Notes: generated by a model from the letters alone, not told the origin. A DNA stretch of 64,000 bases from JASHPR01 sp963739645 (GCA_963739645.1 CAVUBM010000079.1:1-64000), one strand, 5' to 3'; positions 19,048-27,851 are shown, counted from the first letter of the stretch. Program-made: numbers and translations.

Positions 19048-19539
19048 TGATCGAGGTCGACCGGACCGTCAACGCCAGCGGCCTGGTCAGCCTGGCCGAC
19101 CACCAGGTCGGCGTCGGTCCCCGCTGGCTGGGCAGCGGGTCACCCTGCGCATGGAAGGACCCTTGATGGCCGTCCTTGGCCACGGCGGAAGCCTGCGGCG
19201 CACCCTCGCTTGCCCCATCCCGGCCGACCGCCGTTCCCGGCTGCGCGGCGCCCGCCTTGCCCGGTCCCTGCCGCTCCAGCCCGGCGGGCCCATCACCGTG
19301 CAGCGGCGGGTCTCCTCCCGGGGCGGGCTGATGGCCGCCCGGCAGAAGATCCACGCCGGGATGATCCACGCGGGCAAGACCGCCACCGTGATCTGCGAGA
19401 ACAACTGCTTCCGGGTGGTCATCGACGGCGAAACCGCCGCCATGGTGCCCCGCGCACCACTACCAGCGAAGTCCACCGCTATAAAGCCATCGCCACCGAT
19501 AAGCGCACCCAGGCCCGGCCTGCCCCGGAAGGACAGTGA
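19048..19539 (+). pseudogene. C-terminal remnant of a transposase (IS481-like)
   Basis: The phrase EVDRTVNASGLVSLADHQVG followed by ITVQRRVSSRGGLMAARQKI, HAGMIHAGKTATVICENNCF and RVVIDGETAAMVPR resembles the beta-rich C-terminal tail found on actinobacterial IS481-type DDE transposases. It is spread over at least two frames and the catalytic core is absent. Ends with TTTSEVHRYKAIATDK. Family assignment rests on the tail only. Confidence 0.5.
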
Positions 19540-19666
19540 TCCTCATGCCCGAGGTGAGACTGAACGCCGCCGACGCCGCCGAACTCACCGGCCCATGACC
19601 AAGATCCCCGGCCCCAGCGGTAGCGTCGCACCGGCACCAGTCGGTACCCGGAAAGGAGTTGTTCGC

Positions 19667-20062
19667 ATGGCCGAGAGCGAACTGTTCGAAAGGGGCCTTC
19701 AAGCCCGGCGAGATGTCCTGGGCGCTGAGTACGTCGACGCGAACCTCGCCGGCACCGACGAGTTCATGATGGCCTTCCAGCGCGTCGTGACCGAGTGGGC
19801 GTGGGGGTACGCCTGGAGCAGGCCGGGCCTGGACCGCAAGACGCGGAGCATGCTGAATCTTGCGATCTTGACAGCGCTCGGGCGGCCCGACGAGCTGGGC
19901 ATCTACGTGAAAGGCGCGCTCGCTACCGGCGTATCGGTCGAGGAGATACAGGAGATATTGATTCACGCCACCGTGTACTGCGGCACGCCAGCCGGGCGTC
20001 AGGCGTTCCGGGCAGCGCATGAGGCTCTCCTGGCCGAGGGCGTGCTGCGCCGCCCCAGCTGA
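19667..20062 (+). CDS. Carboxymuconolactone decarboxylase-like protein
   Basis: 131 aa, the size of the CMD/AhpD-like family. LDRKTRSMLNLAILTALGRP, then VSVEEIQEILIHATVYCGTP and AGRQAFRAAHEAL match the gamma-carboxymuconolactone decarboxylase type (PcaC), where the HATVYCG region lines the active site. No CxxC redox pair as in AhpD, favouring decarboxylase-like chemistry. No protocatechuate pathway genes are nearby, so the pathway role is open. ATG 19667 follows GGAAAGGAG. Confidence 0.82.
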   Translation: MAESELFERGLQARRDVLGAEYVDANLAGTDEFMMAFQRVVTEWAWGYAWSRPGLDRKTRSMLNLAILTALGRPDELGIYVKGALATGVSVEEIQEILIHATVYCGTPAGRQAFRAAHEALLAEGVLRRPS

Positions 20063-20227
20063 GCGCTTGGAACCGGAATCGTGTCATCACGTCACACCCG
20101 CGGCACTGATCCCGGACGCCCCCGCGGCTACAGGCGCTGACATTGACCCCGGCAGCGGCACTGGTGTTGACTGGCACCTGCCCGGGAACCCCCGGAATCC
20201 GCCCGCCAAGCAGTCCAGGGCGGTGCA

Positions 20228-20600
20228 AAAGACCCAGGGCGTGTCAAGGATCAGCCGAACAAGCGCTCGTCGATCTACCTCGGCAGGGACGGCTGGTGGC
20301 ACGGTTGGGTCACCATCGGCATCAAGGACGACGGGTCACCTGATCGCAGGCACCGCAAGGCATGGACCGAGGCGGCAGTGACCCGGAAGGTTCGCGAGCT
20401 AGAACATGCACGCGACAGCGGCCATGTCGCCGGCGTTGGCAGGCCCGTCACGGTCGGGCATTGGATGGAAACCTGGCTGACCACCATCGCGCCGCGGCGT
20501 ATCCGCCGCTCCACCCTGGAGACCACCTATGAGCCGAAGGTCCGCAACCGGATCATTCCCGGGCTTGGCAAGCACCGCCTGGACCGGCCAGGCGTTGTGG
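20228..20600 (+). pseudogene. Truncated phage-type tyrosine integrase (N-terminal part)
   Basis: KDQPNKRSSIYLGRDGWWHG then WVTIGIKDDGSPDRRHRKAW is the N-terminal AP2-like arm-binding domain, and TVGHWMETWLTTIAPRRIRR then LETTYEPKVRNRIIPGLGKH is the start of the SAM-like core-binding domain of actinobacterial integrases. After HRLDRPG the match ends; the catalytic R-H-R-Y domain is missing. It stops about 75 bases from the 3' end of tRNA-Lys, a typical integration site. Confidence 0.8.
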
Positions 20601-20673
20601 GGCGAGAAGTGAACCCAACTGCAACCCGATCGGGCAGTTGGCGCAATGGGCGAGATGAAAACCTGGTTACGGG

Positions 20674-20746
20674 TGCGCCGCCAGGGACTTGAACCCCGAA
20701 CCCGCGGATTAAGAGTCCGCTGCTCTGCCAATTGAGCTAGCGGCGC
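20674..20746 (-). tRNA. tRNA-Lys(CTT)
   Basis: Complete cloverleaf of 73 nt without encoded CCA: acceptor stem GCGCCGC with GCGGCGC, D arm TAGCTCAATTGGCAGAGCA, anticodon stem-loop GCGGACTCTTAATCCGC (anticodon CTT) and T arm with GGGTTCAAGTCCC. Discriminator A. Its 3' end faces the integrase stub and the mobile remnants, marking the border with the conserved region to the right. Confidence 0.95.
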
Positions 20747-20842
20747 CAGAGAGACCTCAGCGATGGTAGCAGCCCCGTGCTGGTCGAGCGAATCCCATGC
20801 GCACCTACTGTCCTGACGCTGCCTGGCGTCGGCTGACCCTGG

Positions 20843-22237
20843 TCAGCCGCCCAGGAACCTGCCCAGGACCCGCGCCGCCTGGGACGGACGCCCCGTCCTG
20901 GCTTCCTCGCGATCGGCCCAGTTCATCGTCTGCAGGCCGGCGTTCACGCCGAGCCAGCGCAGCGGCTCCGGCTCCCACTCCGGCGAGCGGTGGCCGACCC
21001 ACGGCAGCCGGGTGATCTCGGTGTCGGCCCCGGTGATCAGGTCGGCCAGGGTCCGGCCGGCCAGGTTGGTGGTGGACACCCCGTCGCCGACGTAGCCGCC
21101 CGCCCACCCGATCCCGGTTGAACGGTCCAGGCCCGCGGAGGCACACCAGTCCCGCGGCACGCCGATCGGGCCGCCCCAGGCGTGGGTCACCTGGACCTCG
21201 CCGAGCGCCGGGAACAGGTCAGCCAGGGTGCGCCGCAGCCCCGCGAACACCGCGGGGACGCGGTCGAACGACGGCCGCACCGCCGAGCCGAAGTGATAGG
21301 GAGCGCCCCGGCCGCCGAACGCCAGCCGGCCGTCCGCCGTGCGCTGCCCGTAGATGATCAGGTGGCGCATGTCGCTGAACGTGGGCCGGCTGGCCAGGCC
21401 GATCTCGTCCCAGACCGCCTGGGGCAACGGCGTGGTCGCGATCATCAGCGAGTACACCGGGGCGACCGCTCGGCGCTGGCCGGGCAGCAGCGCCGTGTAT
21501 CCCTCGGTTGCGCGGATCACGTACCGGGCCCGCACTGTCCCCCGGGCCGTCACCAGCCGCCCGGGACTGATCTCCAGCACAGGGGTGCGCTCGAACAACG
21601 AGACCCCGCGCTTGCGGACCGCACCGGCCAGCCCCCGGACGAGCCGAGAGGGATGGATGGCGGCGCAGTGCGGGGTAAAGACGCCGCCGACCACGCCGGG
21701 CGCGCCGGCCAGGCCCTGGGCTTCGCCGGCCGACAGCAGCCGCAGGTCCTCCTCGCCAAAGCCGAACGACCGGGCCTCCTCTACCTCTTCCCTGGCCCGC
21801 TGCAGCTGGACGGCGGAGCGGGCGAGCTGCACGGTCCCGCCCTTGGCCCAGTGGCAGTCGATGCCCTCGGCCGCCGCCACCTTGCCCACCTCGTCCACCG
21901 TGGCCTGCATGGCCCGGTACATCGCGATCGCCGCGTCCCGGCCGGCCATCCGCTCCAGCTTGCCGAGCGACGCAGGGAACAGAGCCGAGCACCAGCCGCC
22001 GTTGCGGCCCGAGGCACCGAACCCGGCGATGTCGCGCTCGCAGACCGCCACCTTCAGGGCCGGATCGGCCAGGGACAGGTAGTAGGCCGTCCACAGGCCC
22101 GTGTACCCGGCGCCGGCGATCGCCACGTCCACCTCGAGGTCCCCGGGCAGGGGATCACCCGGCTCGAGGCTGCCGGGCACGGTGTCGTGCCAGAACGACA
22201 GTTTCCGGTACGCATTGGGTGCGGGCATGCCCACCAT
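20843..22237 (-). CDS. FAD-dependent oxidoreductase (DAO family, GlpO/PuuB-like)
   Basis: 464 aa flavoenzyme. The N-terminal Rossmann motif VDVAIAGAGYTGLWTAYYL binds FAD ADP; GFGASGRNGGW follows as in gamma-glutamylputrescine oxidase-like and sarcosine oxidase-like members. The second FAD region near the C-terminus is GIGWAGGYVGDGVSTTNLAG. It oxidises a C-N bond of an amine or amino acid, producing an imine and H2O2 or reduced carrier; exact substrate unknown. Start may be ATG 22237 or 22228; neither has a strong ribosome site. Divergent from the phosphatase at 22284. Confidence 0.85.
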   Translation of the reverse strand: MVGMPAPNAYRKLSFWHDTVPGSLEPGDPLPGDLEVDVAIAGAGYTGLWTAYYLSLADPALKVAVCERDIAGFGASGRNGGWCSALFPASLGKLERMAGRDAAIAMYRAMQATVDEVGKVAAAEGIDCHWAKGGTVQLARSAVQLQRAREEVEEARSFGFGEEDLRLLSAGEAQGLAGAPGVVGGVFTPHCAAIHPSRLVRGLAGAVRKRGVSLFERTPVLEISPGRLVTARGTVRARYVIRATEGYTALLPGQRRAVAPVYSLMIATTPLPQAVWDEIGLASRPTFSDMRHLIIYGQRTADGRLAFGGRGAPYHFGSAVRPSFDRVPAVFAGLRRTLADLFPALGEVQVTHAWGGPIGVPRDWCASAGLDRSTGIGWAGGYVGDGVSTTNLAGRTLADLITGADTEITRLPWVGHRSPEWEPEPLRWLGVNAGLQTMNWADREEARTGRPSQAARVLGRFLGG

Positions 22238-22290
22238 CGTGGCAGGCAATACCGCAGTTGACCTAGTCGGGCATGCTTGTCCCATGCCCG
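22223..22290. promoter_or_regulatory. Divergent promoter region with repeated GGGCATG half-sites
   Basis: A 10-bp perfect palindrome GGGCATGCCC (22223-22232) covers the start of the FAD oxidoreductase, and an 8-bp inverted repeat CGGGCATG (22268-22275) / CATGCCCG (22283-22290) covers the start of the phosphatase. Part of the similarity comes from both genes starting ATGCCCGC. Candidate shared operator or start-codon hairpin. Confidence 0.3.
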
Positions 22291-22847
22291 CTCACGATCA
22301 CGCGTCATTGACTGCACCGGCCCCGCGGCATGCGTCCGGGCCGTACCGGGTGTGCCTGGTCTGCCTGGGCAACATCTGCCGGTCGCCCACGGCCGAGGTG
22401 GTGCTCCGGGCCGAGATCGACCGGGCGGGCCTGGCCGGGAAGGTCGAGGTGGACAGTGCGGGCACGGGGGACTGGCACCTGGGCGGGCCGATGGACCCGG
22501 GTGCCAGGGCCGAGCTGTCCCGGCGCGGCTACGACGGATCCGGGCACCGGGCGCGGCAGTTCAAGCCGTCCTGGTTCGACCGCTACGACCTCGTGGCAGC
22601 CATGGACGCGGGCAACCTGGCGCGGCTGCGGCGGATGGCCCCCGACGCGGAGACCGCGGAGCGGATCGCGCTGTTCCTGTCCTTCGACCCGGCCCGGGCC
22701 GACGGCCAGGACCTGGAGGTCCCCGACCCTTACAACGGCGGCCCAGAGGAGTATGAGCAGGTCTTCGACCTGCTGCTGCCTGCCGCGCGGGGCCTGGCGG
22801 ATCAGCTGGCGGCCCTGCTCGCCGACCGGCCCGCTGCGCCGGGCTGA
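22284..22847 (+). CDS. Low-molecular-weight protein-tyrosine phosphatase
   Basis: 187 aa. The P-loop VCLVCLGNICRSPTAEVVL (C-x5-R-S near residue 26) and the acid loop VPDPYNGGPEEYEQVFDLL (Asp-Pro-Tyr) are diagnostic of LMW-PTPs, which remove phosphate from tyrosine via a cysteinyl intermediate. Related to mycobacterial PtpA, though slightly longer at the N-terminus. Followed after 6 bases by a fructosamine kinase-like gene, a common actinobacterial pair. Confidence 0.92.
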   Translation: MPAHDHASLTAPAPRHASGPYRVCLVCLGNICRSPTAEVVLRAEIDRAGLAGKVEVDSAGTGDWHLGGPMDPGARAELSRRGYDGSGHRARQFKPSWFDRYDLVAAMDAGNLARLRRMAPDAETAERIALFLSFDPARADGQDLEVPDPYNGGPEEYEQVFDLLLPAARGLADQLAALLADRPAAPG

Positions 22848-22853
22848 GGCCGC

Positions 22854-23780
22854 GTGGCCGTCCCTGACGCCGCGATCCGGCTGGAGCGGCTGCTCGGCAC
22901 CGGAGTGCGCGACTGCCGGGGGATCGGCGGCCAGCACGGCGTGCGCCACTACCGTGCGGAGCTCGCTGACGGTCGCGCCGTCTTCGCCAAGATCGCCGGG
23001 TACGCGCCGGCGCCCACGGCCGGGGGTGCGCCGGGCGGCGCGGGCACCCGGACGGGGCACGACGGCGGGCCCGCCGGCTTCGAGGCGGAGGCGCGCGGGC
23101 TGAGGTGGCTCGCCGAAGCCGGGGCGGTGCCGGTGCCCGAGGTGGCCGGCTGGGATGCGGCCGCGCTGGTCATCTCCTGGATCCCGCAGGAGGCGGCGGC
23201 GCCGCAGGCGGCGGAGCGGTTCGGGCGTGACCTCGCGCGGATGCACGCGGCGGGGCCACGGACGTTCGGCGCCCCGTGGGCCGGGTCCATCGCCGGGCTG
23301 CCGCTCGGCAACGATGCCGGGGACTCATGGCCCGGCTGGTACGGGGCGCACCGGCTGCTGCCTTACGCCCGCCGGGCCAGAGACCTCGGCTTCCTGACCC
23401 CGGCGGATGTCGGGCTGATCGAGACCGTGGCCGCCCGCGCCGCCGACCTGGCCGGGCCGCCCGAGGCCCCGAGCCGGATCCACGGCGACTGCTGGTCAGG
23501 GAACGTGCTGTGGTCCGGCGGCCGGGGGTGGCTGATCGACCCGGCGGCCCACGGCGGTCACCGGGAGACCGACCTGGCCATGCTGGCCCTGTTCGGTGCG
23601 CCGTTCTTGTCCCGGATCGTCGCCAGCTACGAGGAGGTCGCGCCGCTGGCGCCGGGCTGGCGGGACCGGGTGCCGCTGCACCAGCTGCATCCGCTGCTCG
23701 TTCACGTGTGCCTGTTCGGTCCCGGCTACCGGGCCGAAGCCCTGGCGGCGGCCCGCGCCGCGCTGGCCCTGGCGCCCTGA
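22854..23780 (+). CDS. Fructosamine kinase family protein
   Basis: 308 aa, protein kinase-like fold used to phosphorylate sugar moieties of glycated amines (protein deglycation). GQHGVRHYRAELADGRAVFA precedes the ATP Lys (FAKIAG); the catalytic loop is SRIHGDCWSGNVLW (HGDxxxxN) and the metal loop WLIDPAAHGG. GTG start at 22854, 6 bases after the phosphatase stop, so they share an mRNA. Length and motifs match the family. Confidence 0.88.
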   Translation: MAVPDAAIRLERLLGTGVRDCRGIGGQHGVRHYRAELADGRAVFAKIAGYAPAPTAGGAPGGAGTRTGHDGGPAGFEAEARGLRWLAEAGAVPVPEVAGWDAAALVISWIPQEAAAPQAAERFGRDLARMHAAGPRTFGAPWAGSIAGLPLGNDAGDSWPGWYGAHRLLPYARRARDLGFLTPADVGLIETVAARAADLAGPPEAPSRIHGDCWSGNVLWSGGRGWLIDPAAHGGHRETDLAMLALFGAPFLSRIVASYEEVAPLAPGWRDRVPLHQLHPLLVHVCLFGPGYRAEALAAARAALALAP

Positions 23781-23815
23781 CGTCGTTCGCGCCGGAGCGC
23801 ATTCCGGCCAGAGGC

Positions 23816-23860
23816 TTGCCTACTATTCCTATAGATGTGATAGGTTAAAGGAATTAGCCA
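23816..23860 (+). promoter_or_regulatory. Possible promoter of the molybdopterin enzyme gene
   Basis: TTGCCT (23816-23821) lies 17 bases before GATAGG in an unusually AT-rich 45-base stretch that contains the small inverted repeat CCTAT-N7-ATAGG. About 40 bases before the ribosome site of the next gene. Weak consensus. Confidence 0.3.
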
Positions 23861-23885
23861 AGCTCGAGCGCACAGGGGGCAGGTC

Positions 23886-25016
23886 ATGAGGATCGGGAAC
23901 CTCGCGCCGGCGGCCTGGGTGCACCGGGCGGCACCGGTACCGGCGGCGAACCCGGAGCAGGAGCAGCTCGAGGCGGCCAGGGCCGGGCTGGTCGTCAACG
24001 GGGCCGAGCCGCTCAACTGCGAGGTCCCGGTGAGCCTGCTCGGCGGGGACGTGACGCCGACCGCCCGGTTCTACCGGCGCAACCACTTCCGGATTCCGGT
24101 GCTCGACGAGACGGCCTGGCGGCTCGATGTCACCGGGATGGTGCACCAGCCGCTGAGCCTGGGCCTGCCCGAGCTGACTGAACTGCCCGCGGAGACGATG
24201 ACGGTCACGCTCGAGTGCACCGGGAACGGCCGGCGGATGTTCCGGCCCGAGGTACCGGGGGAGCAATGGGGATTCGGGGCGGTGAGCACGGCGGAGTGGA
24301 CCGGGGTGCCGCTCGCCGATGTTCTCCGGCGCGCCGGTATCCGGCCCGGGGCGCGGGAAGTCATCTTCGGCGGCGCGGACCGCGGCACGGTCGACGGCGT
24401 GCCGCAGCCCATCCGCTTCGAGCGCAGCCTGTCGGTGGCCGACGCCCTGGAGTCCAGCGCCCTGCTCGCCTACGCGATGAACGGCCAGCCGCTGCCTGCC
24501 CGGCACGGCTACCCGCTCCGGCTGGTCGTACCGGGCTGGTACGCGGTCGCGTCGGTCAAGTGGCTCAGCAGCATCCGGGTGACGGACGAGCCGTTCGGGG
24601 GCTTCTTCCAGACCCAGCGCTACGTCTACGAGTGGGATCGCAACGGGACCGAGGTACGGGAGCCGGTCCGGCTGCAGCAGGTCCGCGCTCTGATCACCCG
24701 GCCCGGTTCCGGCCGGGCCCTGGCGTGCGGCGCCATCATCGTCCGCGGGGTGGCCTGGTCGGGCGCGGCGCCGATCGAGCGGGTCGAGGTGAGCCTGAAC
24801 CACGGCCCCTGGCAGAAGGCGCGCCTGGTCGGCGTGCCCGGGGCACACGGATGGCAGCAGTGGGAGTTCCTGGCCAGCGGGCTGAGCCCGGGGGCGGCAA
24901 GCATCCGCGCCCGGGCGGCAGACCTGACCGGCCAGGTCCAGCCGGAGCGGCCGGAGTGGAACCGCCGCGGCTACGGGGCCAACTTCATCCACGAGGTCGT
25001 GGTGCAGGCCCGCTGA
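23886..25016 (+). CDS. Sulfite oxidase-family molybdopterin oxidoreductase
   Basis: 376 aa. Residues about 50-250 form the Mo-cofactor domain: FYRRNHFRIPVLDETAWRL, the Mo-ligand cysteine in MTVTLECTGNGRRMF, GAVSTAEWTGVPLADVLRRA and HGYPLRLVVPGWYAVASVKW. The C-terminal ~110 residues form the Mo-co dimerisation beta-sandwich (GAAPIERVEVSLNHGPWQKA). No signal peptide or heme domain is visible, so it is a cytoplasmic or cofactor-simple member; substrate may be sulfite or another oxyanion. Ribosome site GGGGGCAGG precedes ATG. Its end overlaps the histidine kinase gene on the other strand by 32 bases. Confidence 0.9.
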   Translation: MRIGNLAPAAWVHRAAPVPAANPEQEQLEAARAGLVVNGAEPLNCEVPVSLLGGDVTPTARFYRRNHFRIPVLDETAWRLDVTGMVHQPLSLGLPELTELPAETMTVTLECTGNGRRMFRPEVPGEQWGFGAVSTAEWTGVPLADVLRRAGIRPGAREVIFGGADRGTVDGVPQPIRFERSLSVADALESSALLAYAMNGQPLPARHGYPLRLVVPGWYAVASVKWLSSIRVTDEPFGGFFQTQRYVYEWDRNGTEVREPVRLQQVRALITRPGSGRALACGAIIVRGVAWSGAAPIERVEVSLNHGPWQKARLVGVPGAHGWQQWEFLASGLSPGAASIRARAADLTGQVQPERPEWNRRGYGANFIHEVVVQAR

Positions 25017-27036
25017 CGCCGCCCGGGCCCTCGGCCGGCCCTAATCTGCCGCGCGACTCAAGGATGTCCGGGTCGGTGCCGTCATCGGGATCCGGCGCCA
25101 GGTGCCTGGCCTCGGGCGCCAGCGGGATCGCGATGCAGAACGTGGCCCCGCGCCCCGGCGCGGACTCGACCCACACCGCGCCGCCGTGCGCTGCCACCAG
25201 CGCGGCCACGATGGCCAGCCCGAGGCCGGTGCCCCCGGCCTTCCTCGACCTGGCCTGGTCGCCCCGGTAGAACCGCTCGAAGACGTGCTCGGCCTGGTCG
25301 GGGGTGAGCCCCGGGCCATGGTCGGCGACCTCGAACACCACCGCGGCGTACGGGTCGCCCGTGTCGGCCGGGCCGGGGGCGTGCGCCGGGCCAGGAACCC
25401 AGCCGCGAGCCGGGCCGTGTGCTGGCGCAGCTTCCGGGCTGGGTGGCGGCGGGGGAGCAGGAACCGCGCCGGGCACGGCGCGGGCGACGGCGAGCGCGTT
25501 CCCGCCGCCCGCCGGGCGGGTGCGCCACTCATCAAGGCTGCCCGACCGGACCCGGACCTCGATCGGTGATCCCTCGGGCGTGTGCGTGAGAGCGTTGTTG
25601 ACCAGGTTTCCGACCACCTGGCGCAGCCTGACCTCGTCACCGATGACGAGGAGCGCCGCGCCGGACCCGACGGCGAGGCTGATGTTCCGGTCCGGCGCCA
25701 CCACCCGCGCGTCGTGCACGGCGTCGGCGGCGAGCGTCAGCATGTCGACGGTGTGCTGCTCCAGCGGCCGCTGCTGATCCAGCCGGGCGAGCAGCAGCAT
25801 GTCCTCCACCAGCACGCTCATCCGCGCCGACTCCTGCTCCACCCGCCGCATGATCCGGTCCAGGTCGGCCCGGGCCAGCGTGCCCGCGCCCTCCCGGCTT
25901 GCGACCACGCCGGGCTGAGCCGTGTCCGGGTCCGGTGCCGCCGGCTGGGTCGGGTATGGGCCGGCCTCGGCCCACTGCTGGGCACCCGGGTCCGGCCAGC
26001 GCGACACCGGGCCGGCCTCGAGCTCATGCCCGGCGCCGCGGCGCCGGGCCGTGTCTCGGCCGTCGCCCGCGGGCGGGAGGGCCGCGGCGCCGCCGGGCAG
26101 CTCCGCCACCCCGCCCCGCTGCCGGTAGTACTCAGCGAAGCCCCGGATCGCGGTCAGCGGGGTCCGCAGCTCATGGCTGGCGTCCGCCACGAACTGCCGC
26201 ATCCGCTCCTCTGACCGGCGGGCGGCCAGCTCGGAGGCCGCGCGGGCTGCGAACGCGGCCTCGATCTGGGCCAGCATGGCATTGAGCGACCGGCCCAGCC
26301 GCCCGACCTCGGTGCGCGGATCGCTCTCCGGCACGCGGCGGGTCAGGTCCCCGGCCGCGATGGCCCCCGCGGTCTCCTCAATGTCGGTCAGCGGGCGCAG
26401 GCTGGCCCGGACCACCGCGATCCCGATGATGCACAGCAAGATCAGCAACAGCACGCTGACGATCAGGTCGATGGTGGTCAGCCTGCTGATCGTGTTGTAG
26501 GCATTGGTCACGTCGACGCCGATGACCAGGGTGCCGTTGACTTCGGACTCGGCGCCGGTGTCCTGGTTGAACACTGTGAAGCTCCGGCCCGGGTAGGCGG
26601 CGATCCGCCAGCTGTCGTCGCCGGAGATGGCGGAGACCGTGACCGGCTTGCCGGCGTTGGCCTTGAGCCAGGCCTGGCTGTCCGGGACGTCCGGGCCGTT
26701 CTGCCCGAACTGCGGCGTGTTGTTCATGGCCACGACCTGGCCGTTGCCGACCACGGCCTGGAGGACGTACTTCTCGGGCGCGAACGGGCCGCCGAAGCCG
26801 CCGCCGCCAAACCGGTGGTGCTCCGACGTGGCCACGTCGTGCAGGCGGCTGAGCTGAGCGTCCGCCTGGTCGAGCAGGTAGCTGCGCAGGATCGAGATGC
26901 CGGCCACGCTGATCACGACCAGGGCGATGCCGACCAGCGCCAGGACCGCCGTGATCAGCTTGACCCGGAGCGGAGTCCGGCTGGGCAGCGACCGGACGGT
27001 GCCCCAGAAACCAGCTGATCTCGATGTCCCATGCAT
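24985..27036 (-). CDS. Sensor histidine kinase with two long disordered insertions
   Basis: 683 aa membrane sensor of a two-component pair. TM helices at about 27-51 and 187-210 flank a periplasmic domain; HAMP follows (about 208-260). The H-box ASHELRTPLTAIRGF carries phospho-acceptor His288; N-box GNLVNNALTHTPEG, G1 ADHGPGLT, F-box VFERFYRGD and G2 GGTGLGLAIV are intact. Between the two DHp helices (about 308-388) and between N and G1 boxes (about 500-562) lie Pro/Ala/Gly-rich inserts of about 80 and 60 residues, unusual for the family. Transcribed 9 bases behind its response regulator. Confidence 0.9.
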   Translation of the reverse strand: MHGTSRSAGFWGTVRSLPSRTPLRVKLITAVLALVGIALVVISVAGISILRSYLLDQADAQLSRLHDVATSEHHRFGGGGFGGPFAPEKYVLQAVVGNGQVVAMNNTPQFGQNGPDVPDSQAWLKANAGKPVTVSAISGDDSWRIAAYPGRSFTVFNQDTGAESEVNGTLVIGVDVTNAYNTISRLTTIDLIVSVLLLILLCIIGIAVVRASLRPLTDIEETAGAIAAGDLTRRVPESDPRTEVGRLGRSLNAMLAQIEAAFAARAASELAARRSEERMRQFVADASHELRTPLTAIRGFAEYYRQRGGVAELPGGAAALPPAGDGRDTARRRGAGHELEAGPVSRWPDPGAQQWAEAGPYPTQPAAPDPDTAQPGVVASREGAGTLARADLDRIMRRVEQESARMSVLVEDMLLLARLDQQRPLEQHTVDMLTLAADAVHDARVVAPDRNISLAVGSGAALLVIGDEVRLRQVVGNLVNNALTHTPEGSPIEVRVRSGSLDEWRTRPAGGGNALAVARAVPGAVPAPPPPPSPEAAPAHGPARGWVPGPAHAPGPADTGDPYAAVVFEVADHGPGLTPDQAEHVFERFYRGDQARSRKAGGTGLGLAIVAALVAAHGGAVWVESAPGRGATFCIAIPLAPEARHLAPDPDDGTDPDILESRGRLGPAEGPGGVSGPAPRPRG

Positions 27037-27045
27037 GCAGAAGCG

Positions 27046-27768
27046 CTACGACGATGGGAGCCTGAGCACGTAACCGACGCCACGCAGCGTGTGCAGCAGG
27101 TGCGGCTCGTTCTTGTCGACCTTGCGCCGCAGGACCGACACGTAGGACTCCACGATGCCGGTATCCCCGCGGAAGTCGTAGTCCCAGACGTGGTCGAGTA
27201 TCTGCATCTTGGACAGCACCCGGTTCGCGTTGCCCATGAAGTACCTGAGCAGCTTGAACTCCGTAGGCGACAGCTGGATCTGCTCGCCGTCCCGCCAGAC
27301 CTCGTGGCTGTCCTCGTCGAGCTCCAGGTCGGCGAACTTCAGCCGCGGCGGCGGCTCGGAGCCGTCCCCCCGGGTCCGGCGGAGCACAGCCCGGATCCGG
27401 GCGATCACCTCCTCCAGGCTGAACGGCTTGGTGACGTAGTCGTCGCCGCCCAGGGTCAGGCCCCTGATCTTGTCCTCGGTGGAGTCCCGCGCGGTGAGGA
27501 ACACGACCGGGATCCTGGCGCCGCCACCGCGGAGCCGCCGGATCACATCGAAGCCATCCATGTCCGGCAGCATCACGTCCAGCACGATCAGATCGGGCCG
27601 GTGCCGCTGCGCGGCCTGTACCGCGTCCGTTCCCGCGGCCGCGGTGACCACCTCGAAGCCTGCGTACCGCAGGCTCGCGGCCAGCAGCTCGAGGATGTTC
27701 GGTTCATCTTCGACGACGAGCAGCCGGGCGTCCGGCTGCCTGCGCCCATCACCTGACGGCGTGGTCAT
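27046..27768 (-). CDS. OmpR/PhoB-family response regulator
   Basis: 240 aa. Receiver domain with acidic pair VEDEP, phospho-acceptor Asp64 in DLIVLDVMLPDMDG, and Lys in DYVTKPFSLEEV. The C-terminal winged helix (LSPTEFKLLRYFMGNANRVL, then RKVDKNEPHLLHTLRGVGYV) is OmpR-type, like mycobacterial MprA/TcrA regulators. First gene of the two-gene operon with the kinase. Two direct repeats upstream suggest self-regulation. Confidence 0.94.
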   Translation of the reverse strand: MTTPSGDGRRQPDARLLVVEDEPNILELLAASLRYAGFEVVTAAAGTDAVQAAQRHRPDLIVLDVMLPDMDGFDVIRRLRGGGARIPVVFLTARDSTEDKIRGLTLGGDDYVTKPFSLEEVIARIRAVLRRTRGDGSEPPPRLKFADLELDEDSHEVWRDGEQIQLSPTEFKLLRYFMGNANRVLSKMQILDHVWDYDFRGDTGIVESYVSVLRRKVDKNEPHLLHTLRGVGYVLRLPSS

Positions 27769-27831
27769 CCCATCATTGTGCGACTTCTTGCTGAGAGTTA
27801 CCTGAAGACGCGCTGAGGCTGTCCTTGGCGG

Positions 27832-27851
27832 TGTTACCGCGCTGTTACCGC
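27832..27851 (-). promoter_or_regulatory. Direct repeat TGTTACCGC, 11-bp period
   Basis: TGTTACCGC occurs at 27832-27840 and again at 27843-27851, with a weaker AGTTACCTG near 27796. Two 9-mers one helical turn apart upstream of an OmpR-family gene are the usual binding layout of that family. Confidence 0.5.
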
